Source: Massospora cicadina
Lineage: Eukaryota; Entomophthoromycota; Entomophthoromycetes; Entomophthorales; Entomophthoraceae
Reading direction: 5' to 3'
Length of the DNA stretch: 64,000 nucleotides
Assembly (NCBI GenBank): GCA_022478985.1
Contig: JAKSZP010017351.1
Coordinates: 1-64,000 of the forward strand
In this document: piece by piece, positions 10,111 through 19,905 of the stretch
Layout: the number at the start of each line of letters is the position of its first letter
Position numbering within the stretch: the first letter of the stretch is position 1
Notes under the pieces: model-generated
Databases searched by the model: none
What the model saw: the letters and a program-made list of their open reading frames with translations, nothing else
What the model was told of the DNA's origin: nothing
Made by a program: the position numbers and the translations under genes

Positions 10111-12033
10111 GACTTTATTTCTACTTGGAGTCACTTTTGAGCGATATTATTTTAATAAAACTATCAATCCTACGCCTGCCACTCCTGCGCAACCCCCATT
10201 GATGTCAGATTTGCCACTGGCTGCTCCAGTGAGGGGCACGGCGAAACCCCACCCAGTGTTTTCCATCCAGTGGGAAAACGCGCTCAAACTGATTTGTCCA
10301 GTCCCACTAAGTCCTCAGGTCAGTTTAATCCGCCCAAGGATCTCGCCATCCACCTGGCATGTGCCCAGGCTGTGCCTTGCAGCCCACTCGTTCTCCCCCA
10401 TTCCCAGCTTTGCTTTGGCCTTTGAGTTGAGTATAGTAGATTGTTCTCATACGAGGAACAAGCCTTTATCAACTTGTCCCAGGCGGTGATGCTGCCAGCC
10501 AGGTTTATAGACTTCTGCCCCTTTAATGAGTATTTTGACCAAGGCTTCACTTGTGAGGCTGACGCCACCACTGCGGCTACAGTGCCCCTGGTTTTCAAGG
10601 GCACCCCTATCCCAACAACGCGCACCTAACTCCCCACCAACACCACTATGGTGGCTCAGTTCGCGGGGTTGCCCACCCATCTCCCCCGCAGTACTCCATT
10701 AGGAGTTGATTGAAGGTTTGGCCACATACGGCTCCAACCCCATCCTTCAGTTTGTGGTCTCCAATGGGGCCACTCGCCTAGCTGGGCCTCGGGTATTCAC
10801 CATAATCAGCCCAGAATTTTCTAAAATAGCTTTGTCACTTCCCCCCACGCCATCATTCCCTCTGCCCCCAACCACCCATTCTGGGCCTGCGTCAAGGGTG
10901 GGAGGACTATCTATCCTTCCTGCTTTGAGTTAGATCACTAAAGCATAAATGCCCCTCCCTTACAGTTTCCTCCGGCCCAGCGCTGTCATTGTCTGGCCCC
11001 CAAATTGCCCCACTCCCTACTGCCTTTCCAGCATGTGGTACAATCCTACCCCCTCCCCCAAAGCCTGCTTCCACTTTGGTGCCCACTGCAGCCAACCAGC
11101 CCCTTCCTCAGGCCAGTGCCACTTGCACCTCATCCAATCATGAAATTTCTTGGACAAATGTGGGTTCCCACGTTATGCTGCAGTCGCCTGCCACTTCACT
11201 TCAATTCGCTGACCCCAATTTCGAATTTGACATGAGCCCAAGGTCCTCATTGGCTGAAACTGATGAGATGAGTAATGTAATTGAAGCATCAGAGTCCACA
11301 TATGATGAATTTATACAAGTATGTAACCCCAAACTGGTCGCACAACAGTTTTATGCCCTATCCAGATGTCTTAGAGTTCCGCTTGGACCACCAGCTCGCT
11401 ATCATGGCAGCTGCTCACCATGACATGTACACCATCTATGAGTTAGCTGAGTTGTCAGTAGTGGCGCTCACTATAGAACTCCCTCTTCCCATCATCAAGC
11501 CGTCCACATCCCCGCCTAACAAACTGTCCATTCAAATTGCCCACAAGCATGCTAATGACGCCATCCAGAAAGTGGTTTCTGCCTCGCAGGCCAACCCAAG
11601 AGTCACCCACACCTCCATGGCTTTATTGCACCAGCTTCCTTCCCTCCACATTAAGGCAGAGGCCCGCTGTTCCAAGTACATCAGCGTCTTAATGTTCTCC
11701 AGTAATTTCCCCAACCAGCCAATAATCAGCGCCCTCACCCCCATGTCACTGATAACCCCACCCCTTTGCTCTCCTCCTTGTCCCACGCTCTCACTGAAGA
11801 GGAGAATGGGGCCGAGGATAAGCCCCCCAATCCCTCCTCCCATTCCGCCATGGTGGGCTGAGCGCATCAGCGCTGTCCCACCTGGTTGGTTGTTTTCTCA
11901 TACATTGTGTTTTGCCCGCACATTTTGTGGGGTTGTTTCATTCTGTTTGAGTGGTTAGTTTGTTTAGTTTTTAGCTCTTTGAGCTTCAGTAATGTCCGTC
12001 CCCTTGGTGGTGTGCCTTAAAATAAATTTATAA
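10111..12033 (+). mobile_element. G1: ORF1-only non-LTR element (family G)
   Basis: 1923-bp insertion in the RT of A. Its ends are defined by a 17-bp duplicated target (10094-10110 and 12034-12050, two mismatches) and an A-rich 3' end (TTAAAATAAATTTATAA). Long TSD plus A-rich tail indicates target-primed reverse transcription, not an LTR mechanism. It is GC-richer than A. It shares several protein blocks and the 3' end with G2. No reverse transcriptase is present, so it was probably mobilised in trans or 5'-truncated. Confidence 0.75.
10187..11960 (+). pseudogene. G1 proline-rich ORF1-like coding remains
   Basis: Broken coding sequence in several frames: 10441-10629 (YEEQAFINLSQAVMLPARFI), about 10860-10935 (NHPFWACVKGG, YPSCFEL), 10989-11423 (proline-rich, then SNHEISWTNVGSH) and 11281-11958 (LDHQLAIMAAAHHD, PHVTDNPTPLLS in another frame). 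The proline-rich stretch followed by SWTNVG resembles ORF1/Gag proteins of fungal non-LTR elements, but no zinc knuckle was found. NHPFWxxVK, HQLAxxxxA and PHVTDxPTxxLS recur in G2. Confidence 0.5.
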
Positions 12034-12542
12034 TTTAGTTTACTTGGATGACATCAACGTTTATAGTAGGACGCTCATTGATCACTAGGAACACTTATAG
12101 AAAGTATCTAAATGCCTAGCGGCAGCAAATTAGAAGATGAAGCAAGGTAAATGCCATTATTTTAAAAAAGAGAATTAGAACTTGGAGTCTGTGATAAATT
12201 CTGGCAGATTATAACCTCAACCACAGAAAATAATGCCAGTGAACAGATGTTAACCCCAAAGACTGTTCAGGATATACAAGTGCTTTTGGGATGGACAGCT
12301 ACTAATGTTATTCCATCAATGATTTTGCTGAAAATTTTTGAAACAAGTTTTTCATTTATTAGAGAATCCAAAAATATTTTTATGGAATTAGAGTCAAGAA
12401 TAATTTAATGAGCTCCAACATATCGGAAACTAGTCCCTTTCTAATATACCCTGGTTTTAATTGGGTGTTAATAATTCATATGGTTGCCATGTTAATGGCG
12501 ATTGGAGCCATTTTAAGTCAAGTATATGACAATGATAGGCGT
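12034..12542 (+). pseudogene. A pol: RT palm/thumb and start of RNase H
   Basis: Resumes with FSLVYLDDINVYSRT-like sequence (YLDDI near 12041-12055), the RT catalytic motif, then KTVQDIQVLLGW (about 12258) and, at 12436-12540, the RNase H start (IGAILSQVYDNDRR). It is interrupted again at 12542 by G2 and continues at 26577 with HPVAYMSWTLIP. The frame is broken by several stops. Confidence 0.8.
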
Positions 12543-12740
12543 GTTGCAATTCGTGGTTTAAAATGGAGCGGATTGTTTGGCAGGGCTGCACGCCTTTATG
12601 ACGATCCACCCGTTTCATTATGACATTAACCTCGTGATTTCCCCTTGCACAATGATCAAATCCACCCCTGATCACCCATTCTGGGTGCGCATTAAGAACA
12701 GTCAAGCCATTTACCCCTTGTGCTTTGAGCTTAATAACTC

Positions 12741-13493
12741 TGTCAGACATTTGACTTTACAGCTGAAAAAGAGATGTTTTAAGTCTATCTCAGCTGAAAA
12801 AAGGGAAATGTTGGCAATTTCCTCTTATCTGAGGATTATAAGAACAATTCTAATAATAATGAAAACAATTCTATCAGAGATTTTGGCCAAAATACCCTGA
12901 CTGATTCTTAGTGGAATCATAAGAATTGGGGTAACACCATTTTGAAACCTCCTCAGGCACCTAACGCAAAATGAGCGGCTAAATTACTATGACCACTTGA
13001 CGGACTTCAGGGCGATCATTGGAAGGCTTCCCCAACCTCTACAGAGTCCTTCAACGCACCTAAACAGGGACCCCCCTTTTTTGTAGGCTTGGAGGGGTCC
13101 CCCAAGGTGAAAGAATTTCTTGGGTGAGGATTAGCTTAAATTATAAAAACGTTACATCATGGGTATGTTTTGGCCAACCAGAATTCCTCTTATTTCGTCC
13201 CACTGCCCTGAAGTGAGTTCCCAAGTTGTAATATTCTATCCCTTCATATTAACTAAATTGGAAGCAAAAAAGCTATTCTAAACTTATCCTCACTTTCCCT
13301 CTGACCCTCGGAAGTAGTATAAATACTAATAGTCAAAAATTGGAAAGGAACACTTATTGTTTGCCCCCACGCTTTTAATAAAATCAATATAAAACCCAAT
13401 TTTATATTAGCACTTATTAATAAATTTTATTAAAACTCTTTGAGGGATTCAGCATCATAGCACCAGCGAACACAATAAGTCTAGATTCCTACA
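12741..13493 (+). repeat. 5' LTR of E1 (753 bp)
   Basis: Starts TGTCAGACATTTGACTTTACAG and ends GATTCCTACA. Pairs with 18210-18965. A TATAAAA box lies at 13388-13394 with AATAAA-type signals shortly after, placing promoter and polyadenylation signals near the 3' half. Confidence 0.93.
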
Positions 13494-13495
13494 AA

Positions 13496-14640
13496 ATGGT
13501 GCTCACTACAGGGGATCCCTGTACACCAAAAATAGTTGCACTTGAAAAGCAATTGACAAGCGCTTTGTCCCGCCTTAAGGAGCTTGAGAAGCACCCTTTC
13601 AAACTCCCTCTTAAGAGCAAATACAACTCTGGTGAAGGCAGAATTTTGCCTTTTTGTACATCTATGAAGCTGCCATGGATGGTACAAATGACAAGCAAAA
13701 AGTTAAATACATCCTAACTTGTTTAAGCTGCTTAGCACAAGAGATAATAGTACCCAACCTGAACCCTGGGTACACCTAGTTAGAGGTGAAAGAGGCTCTT
13801 CTAGCTAAATTCGGATCAAAGCAAAGTCTACACAGGGAAAAAAAGGCCTTCATGCGCCTTAGTTTGTATGAAGGTGAATCAATCATTGCCTTTGCTGAAC
13901 GCTTTTACCTCACTGCACAAAGGTTGTCACCCTCAAACATGCTTACCCTTGATGATGCTATTGCCGCCCTGTTAACTGGGATAGCCTCTCAGCAAACTCT
14001 ATCCCGACATATCATCTCATTGAAACAATACTTTATGAATATCCGCGACATTAAGGAAGCTTTGTTAGATGTGGATGAATTACACTTATGTGCTGAACAT
14101 AATGACACTGAGGTGAAACCTTCAGCGCTAACCATTAAGGAGTTATTACCAGTTGACCTTTTGGGGGTGAGGCTACCTGTGCCTATCCTACCTACAAAAC
14201 CTACTCCATCAGCGCGACCAAAATAGGTTATCACTCCTTCTAATGAATCAAAGCCTAGTAAGGTTGTAACAACCATACTCCTGCAAAAGCTCACTAACGC
14301 CTCTGTACCTTCCCATCCAGAAAAGCTGGAAAATGAGTCTCATTAGGCTACCCAATCTTCTGTAGCTATCCCCTATCTCCATCGCTGCCTTTACTGTTGT
14401 TGTGAATACTCTTGAGGAAGCTGAAGGGGTTATGATGACTTTGGTTACTATATATTGGGAGCCCCCACGGAAGTAGAAGTGCCTGATCAAGTGAACGCTG
14501 GAGGAGTAGACGAGACCACCATACCTGAGGAGACGTACCTCATCCAAATACTAGGGTGTCCAAAAGTGATAGACACTGCCAGTGATGGTAACAAATTATT
14601 AGCTGGCTTGATTCGCCCTCTTCAGCGGGTTTATACCTTA
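13496..14640 (+). pseudogene. gag of E1 (N-terminally shortened, frameshifted)
   Basis: Short coiled segment (LEKQLTSALSRLKELEKHPF, 13533-13592), then the retrotransposon Gag core. 13786-14226 encodes EALLAKFGSKQSLHREKKAF, FAERFYLTAQRL and LTLDDAIAALLTGI, matching the E2 Gag (LIQEFGSNQTL, FANKFYAQSQPL, ITLDDAITAIISAL). No zinc knuckle survives. Compared with E2 and E4, the roughly 1.2-kb coiled-coil N-terminal half is missing: the primer-binding site lies only about 100 bp before the core. Confidence 0.8.
13497..13514 (+). promoter_or_regulatory. Primer-binding site of E1
   Basis: TGGTGCTCACTACAGGGG, three bases after the LTR. Identical to the E2 site and one base from the A site in the first fifteen. 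An ATG (13496-13498) overlaps its first bases and opens a frame into gag. Confidence 0.85.
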
Positions 14641-14650
14641 AAAATCCGTC

Positions 14651-15030
14651 ATGGATAAATACATGGAGACTGCTAGAAAGCTAACCTACACCTTCCAGCT
14701 CAAGGAGGTCTTAGCTTTGTCATTTAAATTTGGAGGAACGCTCACTAAGGTTGAAATGGTCATTCAAAAGGTCCAAATACTACCCATCTTAGACACTGGC
14801 TCCCCAGTCAACGTGATCTCCTCTAAGTTTATTAAGGATAATAAAGCTAGTGCCTTATTTGGAGTACACGCAAGAGTTTGGAACCGCTGTCCTCATGAAT
14901 ACCCGTGCTATTGGGGCATACTCTTCCCTTCATATTCGAATTAGGAAGCTTATCCTATCAGCCACTGCTGTAGCTTTGGATAACAACGCATATAATATGC
15001 TCATCAGCACTTTAATTTATGATTGAGTAT
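14651..15030 (+). pseudogene. Protease of E1
   Basis: Aspartic protease signature ILDTGSPVNVISSKFI at about 14787-14834, within a 97-aa open stretch, then ALDNNAYNMLIS-like sequence near 14975 (the conserved LLGT block). Frames shift after 14870. It would mature Gag-Pol. Confidence 0.8.
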
Positions 15031-15246
15031 TAAGGAATGATTAGCATAAAGCAAGAGGTCCTCTCGTTACTCAACTACAAGGTCCCTTTGGTCTTATCCA
15101 ATAAAGAGTAATCAAGCACGAATAATCAGCCTGATTTAATACACCTTTACAGCTATAACCTTGCTTTATTCCACTTCTGGGTGCAACATAGGAAATTACC
15201 CAATTTAGTGGATGCTGAGGATGGTATCCCTTTCTATGCTGCGATG

Positions 15247-15510
15247 AGGTCTTGATTTTGCCTGGTGAACAAAGAGTGGCTGACACTAAGATCACGATTC
15301 AAATCCCACATTATTGCTTGTTGCACCTCATAAGCATTGAAGGTGTTAGTTCCTTGGAGCCTCGTGTCTTGCTGGGATACTAGACCTGGCCTACCAGAGG
15401 CCTATTACCATTCTACTGAGAAACCTTACTGGCAAAAACATGATCATATGGAAACACCAGGAGATTGGTCGAGGCTTCTTACTCACTGTAGAGGACATAG
15501 AACATATCTA
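15247..15510 (+). pseudogene. dUTPase-like domain of E1 Pol
   Basis: Between protease and RT a frame reads LPGEQRVADTKITIQIP then LLHLISIEGVSSLEPRVLLG, and after a frameshift blocks like LLRNLTGKN and HQEIGRGFLL. This parallels dUTPases: DTGI..IP motif, GVID.DY motif (reduced here to LLG.. plus stop), VLL.N, and the C-terminal IGRGL in place of IAQL. The phosphate-binding RSSL motif is not evident, so catalysis is doubtful. The same domain occurs in E2, E3 and E4. Confidence 0.65.
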
Positions 15511-15624
15511 CTCCATTGGTTCTATGGCGGACTTGGGCTTACCTATGGACAACATGGTGTGTACCTTGTCCAATGTTCATATTTCGGATAAGATGACCCC
15601 AAAGGAGTTGTAAAAGTTCATGCT

Positions 15625-16490
15625 TTGTGGGACGACTATAGTGACATATTCTTTAACTTGGATATTGACTACTTCCACATGAAGAGCTGGTGCCACTCCA
15701 TTGATGTGGGTGATGCTCAGCCTATTAGGTCCAAACCCTATAGTAAGTCAAAAGTGGAGGAACAACAAATGAGGATGGGGCTCCAGAAGTTATTAGACGC
15801 TGGTTTACTCGTTCCTTCACAAAGCCCTTGGTCCTCACCCCTATTATTAATTAAAAATGTGGAGGTCATTGGATAGTCAATGGATTACCGTCAGTTGAAT
15901 AGCCTCACTAAGAAGGATAGCTATCCTATCCCTATCATTGATGACGCCCTGTCCCAAATCTCTGGATCAAATTTCTTTTCCGCCATGGACTTGGCCAGTG
16001 GCTATTAAAATAAAAGGACCTTTCTCTTCAAGATTTGGAGAAACGCGCTCTTATATGTAGTGAAGGTCTCTTCCAACCCACACGATTACCCCAAGGGTTA
16101 TTCACCGCACCTGCCTCTTTTCAGCGTGCAATGGATCACGTCTTGCAGGACCTCAAGTTAACTTGCGTCATCATCAAACTTGATGACATCACATGTGTTC
16201 TCTAAAACCAGAATGAACATATTGATCACTTGGGAGGTGATTCAACGGTTACATAAGTCTAATGTTAAGTTGAAACCCTCCAAGGGCACCTTCTTTCAAA
16301 TTAATTGGATTTCCTTGGTCACTCCATTTCCCAAGAAGGAATTCAACCCATGCAGGACAATGTCGAAGCCATCTCAAAAATGCCGGCCCCTAAAAATCTA
16401 CTGGATATTCAGGTTTTTCTAGGAATGATGGGGTATTACCATCAGTTCATCCCCAAATTCTCCCAACTCAGTAAACCCTTGTCTGGCTAT
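15625..16490 (+). pseudogene. Reverse transcriptase of E1
   Basis: Successive RT blocks: LLDAGLLVPSQSPWSSPLLL (15796-15855), MDYRQLNSLTKKDSYPIP (about 15883), FFSAMDLASGY then a stop at the expected WQ (about 16008), the catalytic block degraded to IKLDDI (about 16170), and FLGMMGYYHQFIPKFSQL (about 16410-16470). Several stops (for example K*, W*) kill it. Confidence 0.88.
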
Positions 16491-17000
16491 TAACCAAGAA
16501 TACCCCTTTTATGGGTGCTGAACAAAAAGCCGCTTTTGAGACAACGAAACAGCTACTACAACAACGTCCTATCTTCTGGCACCCCAATTACAATAAAACT
16601 TTAATCTTGTTTACTGACGCCTCGAACTATGCTGATGGGGCCATCTTAGCTTAATTAGATGAACACGGTGTAGATCATCCTGTACCCTAATTTAGTAAGA
16701 TGCTGTCAAAGATGGAACGCATCTACAGTGCAACGGAGAAGGAGTACCTTGCTGCTCTGCAGGCTGTAAAGCACTACCGTCCTTTTCTCTATGGAACCAC
16801 TTTCATTGTAGTTACTGACCACGCATCTCTAAAGTGGTTACAGAACATGAAGGATCCTACTGGTCAGCTAGCTCGCTGGGATCTAAAGCTTAGCCTTATT
16901 ACATGAAGATTGAACACCATGCTGGCATCCGTCACTTGAATGTTGATGGTTTACTCAGCTACCAGTCCTTCACTTTGAATAATAGTGAGTTGGTTAGGTT
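16491..17000 (+). pseudogene. RNase H of E1
   Basis: FTDASNYADGAILA (about 16609-16650), then 16700-16906 with IYSATEKEYLAALQAVKHYR and VVTDHASLKWLQNMKDPTGQ. These are the catalytic D-E-D regions of Gypsy RNase H. A TAA replaces the usual Q in AILAQ. NVDGL near 16940 closes the domain. Confidence 0.85.
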
Positions 17001-17039
17001 ACATGACCTTTTAATGATCCCCAATGAATGGTAGGATGA

Positions 17040-18197
17040 TGACAAGACTGTTCAGAAGATGTTTTTCAGCACTCCCATAATACTAAAGTTAAAGATGGGA
17101 AGTTGTATAAGCAGGTGGGGACAAAATGGCTACCTTACCTTTGACCCTCGTAATGCATACCTGCTATCCTAAAAGCACAACCCACCCTAAGTCATGGAGG
17201 GGCAAAGAAAACCCATGAGTGGATTAAGGATCGTTTTTACTGAGATGGAATGATGGAATCTATTGTTGATGTTTTGGAAGCCTGCCTTACTTGTGAAAAG
17301 CAATCTGGTTTCAAGTCTAGATACCAATATCAACCCACTACCCCTCAACAACCGCTACACACCATCAGCTTGGATGTAGTAGGTCCCCTTACTCAGTCTC
17401 CTAGTAGAAACAGATTTATCCTAGTAGCTATTGACCACTTCGCTAAGTGGGTTGAAGCCGTGGCTCTCCTGCTCAAACAGCTAAGGCCACCGCCACTTTC
17501 TTACATCAAAACATCTTCACCCGTCTCAGTTTCCCCCAAGTTATACTCTGTGATAATGGTAAGAGCTTCACCTCCAGAGTAGTCAAAATTCTGGCCACAT
17601 CCATGGAAACACAACAACTTTTCTCATCTCCATATAACCCCTCCACAAATGGGACCATGGAAAAAGCAAATGAAACCTTGGGTTCCATTTTTCAAAAACT
17701 GGCTTCCTCTGATCCTCTTCACTGGGATCAATATCTACCTAGAGCTTTTATGGCATACCAGACAAGCTATCATCTGATTTTAAAAATGTATCCATTCCAT
17801 GTCTTGTATGGGCGGGAACCAGAAATACCATCCCTCCTAGTTAAGGATGTATTCACTTCTATAGTTGAGGAACCTTAGAGAGTTATGAAAATATTGTCTC
17901 AGCGCATAATTTAACTCTAATATGAAGCTATGACCAATCTATAAAAACGGTGTCAAAAGAAGGGCAGGCTGCAAATGAGTTCCAAACCCCCTACCTATCT
18001 TCCAAGTATCTGACATGGTGTTGTACTACCATAACCATATCACTCCTAGAAGCGGTAAGCTTGAATCAATTTGGGATGTTCTTTCACTATTGCCTACAAG
18101 AGAGGAAATGAGTACTCTATAAAAAAACTAGCTACTGGTATCACAATTAATGGCGTATATGGCCGTATCCTCTAGCCCTACTTGCCCCTCAGCATTC
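17040..18197 (+). pseudogene. Integrase of E1
   Basis: Zinc-binding tail with EACLTCEKQ (about 17277-17303), ISLDVVGPLTQ holding the first catalytic Asp (about 17365-17397), HFAKWVEAVAL, a frameshift, and 17603-17878 with PYNPSTNGTMEKANE holding the catalytic Glu. Then MAYQTSYH and VLYGREPEIP. GPY/F-like VSDMVLYYHNH at about 18005-18040. The element ends in a purine-rich tract TTGAGGGGTTGA just before the LTR. Confidence 0.87.
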
Positions 18198-18209
18198 TTG
18201 AGGGGTTGA

Positions 18210-18965
18210 TGTCGGACATTTTCCTTTACAGCTAAAAAGAAGAATGTTTTAGGTCAATCTCGCTGAAAAAGGGAAATGTCGGCCATTTGCAATTATCTGA
18301 GAGTTATAAGAGCGATTCTAATAATAACAAAAACAATGCTATCAAAGATTTTGGCCAAAAGACCCTAGCCGATTCTTGGTGGAACCCTAAGAATCAGGGT
18401 AACACTGTTTTGAAACCTCCTTGGGCAACTAACACAAAAATTAAGCGGTCAGATTACTCCAACCACTTGATGGACTTCAGTGTGAGCATTGGAAGGCACT
18501 CCCCCAACCTCTACAAAGTCCTTCAACGCACCTACACAGGGACCCCCTTTTATAGGCTTGGTGGGGGTCCCTTAAGGTGCAAGAAATTTCCTGAATGGGG
18601 ATTGGCTCAAATTCATAAAAACGTTACCTTACGGGTATGTTTTGACCAATCAAAATTCCTCTTCTTTCATTCCACTGCCTGGAAGTGAGTTCCCAAGTTG
18701 TAATACGCTATTCCTTCATATTACCTGAATTGGAAGCATCAAAGCTATTCCAAACTTACCCCCAAATTCCCTTTGACCCTTGGAAGTAGTAAAAATAGTA
18801 ATAGTCAAAATTCAGAAAGTGACACTTATTGTTTACCTCCGCGCTTTTCTAAAATTTATATAAACCCCAAATTTTATATTAGCGTTTATTAATGAATTTT
18901 ATTAAAACTCTTTGTGGGATCCAGAGGAGTAGCACCAGCGAGCACAATAAGGCTGGATTCCTACA
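18210..18965 (+). repeat. 3' LTR of E1 (756 bp)
   Basis: Starts TGTCGGACATTTTCC and ends CTGGATTCCTACA. Aligns end to end with 12741-13493. TATATAAA lies at 18857-18864. Confidence 0.93.
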
Positions 18966-19429
18966 CACTCAAAGTGCAAGTGCCCTACAGCTTCCACCTC
19001 CACCACTTCTGCCATTCCTCCCTCTGGCGTCAGGTCAGCATCCAGTTCAGCTTAATTTTTCAAATTGGGTACAATCCTCAGGCCCCAACCTTGGCAAATT
19101 CTATGCTACTTCTAATACAGCAACCAATCAAAATTTTAAAAATTTTAAAAAATTCTAACGATTTGACCAGATCATGAAATCCTGAGTTGATGGCTAACTC
19201 AGTTTCAGCTGAGCTGCCATGATCAATGGCACATGAAAAAACAGCTTCTGCCACTGCCCCAATTCTGGTGGCTGGCCCAATGCTGGTGAATTCAATCCAT
19301 TCATGGCATTTGAATGGATTGATGAGAACAAATGGCTGTACCAATCAAGTCAGATTTTGTTTCGGGGGAATTTTTTGTTTATCCTCCTGAATCATAGTCC
19401 CGCCATTTTTTCCCTCATAATGGTTTCCC
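18966..19429 (+). other. Middle part of G2, between E1 and E2
   Basis: 464 bp left of the non-LTR element G2. It continues from 12740 and is continued at 25958. Only short frames survive (19303-19428 reads MAFEWIDENKWLYQSS). No clear counterpart to G1 was recognised here; assignment is by position between the two nested elements. Confidence 0.5.
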
Positions 19430-19844
19430 TGTCAGGATTTGAGAAAAAATTGGCTCAAATTCCCATCTTTCAAATTTGGCCATGCCAAATTGGTTGTAGA
19501 ACCCAGCTCAGAAAAAACTCTTTCAGGATCATCCTCACCTAGTCCTGAGTCACGTGGAGTGGGCTTTCCACCTTCTCAGTCAGGTGAGCGATGATATTCA
19601 TTGAGGACGCCCTCAAGGAGGCCATTCCAGAAGGCTAGTAAAGATCCTGATCGGATGAGGCTCCAAAGATCCCAAAGGCGCTGAGTCCCAATGCACCCTA
19701 TAAATATCAAAGCATTTTAATTTAATAAATTATTCAGTAAACTAACCCATATTTTCCCATTTCCTCTTTGGTGCTCTTTTCTGATTTTCCAGCTTTGAGC
19801 CACCGCGAACCCCAGCGCCAGTCTGAGGAACTGTAGCACTGACA
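19430..19844 (+). repeat. 5' LTR of E2 (415 bp)
   Basis: TGTCAGGATTTGAG to GTAGCACTGACA. Pairs with 25541-25957; long identical stretches such as the one around CCTGAGTCACGTGGAGTGGG. Differences look mostly like transitions and cluster in the first 100 bp. Confidence 0.95.
19699..19729 (+). promoter_or_regulatory. TATA box and AATAAA signal in the E2 LTR
   Basis: CCCTATAAATATC gives TATAAATA at 19699-19706 and AATAAA follows at 19724-19729. Both are kept in the 3' LTR (25812-25819 and 25837-25842). Typical LTR promoter and polyadenylation arrangement; transcription start not determinable. Confidence 0.6.
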
Positions 19845-19848
19845 AAAG

Positions 19849-19867
19849 TGGTGCTCACTACAGGGGG
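19849..19867 (+). promoter_or_regulatory. Primer-binding site of E2
   Basis: TGGTGCTCACTACAGGGGG four bases after the LTR. Same sequence as in E1 despite unrelated LTRs. Confidence 0.87.
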
Positions 19868-19905
19868 CTCCAAGCTGACCTAAGTAAAAACGTCAATCAT
19901 AAAAA

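Larger units (their letters stand above)
12741..18965 (+). mobile_element. E1: Ty3/Gypsy element, dUTPase-like family
   Basis: Complete but dead element with LTRs 12741-13493 and 18210-18965, primer-binding site, gag, protease, dUTPase-like domain, RT, RNase H and integrase in Ty3/Gypsy order. Target copies AACTC (12736-12740) and CACTC (18966-18970) match at 4 of 5 bases. Same family as E3 and E4. Like E3, it lacks about 1.2 kb of the Gag N-terminal region present in E4 and E2. Inserted in G2. Confidence 0.93.
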
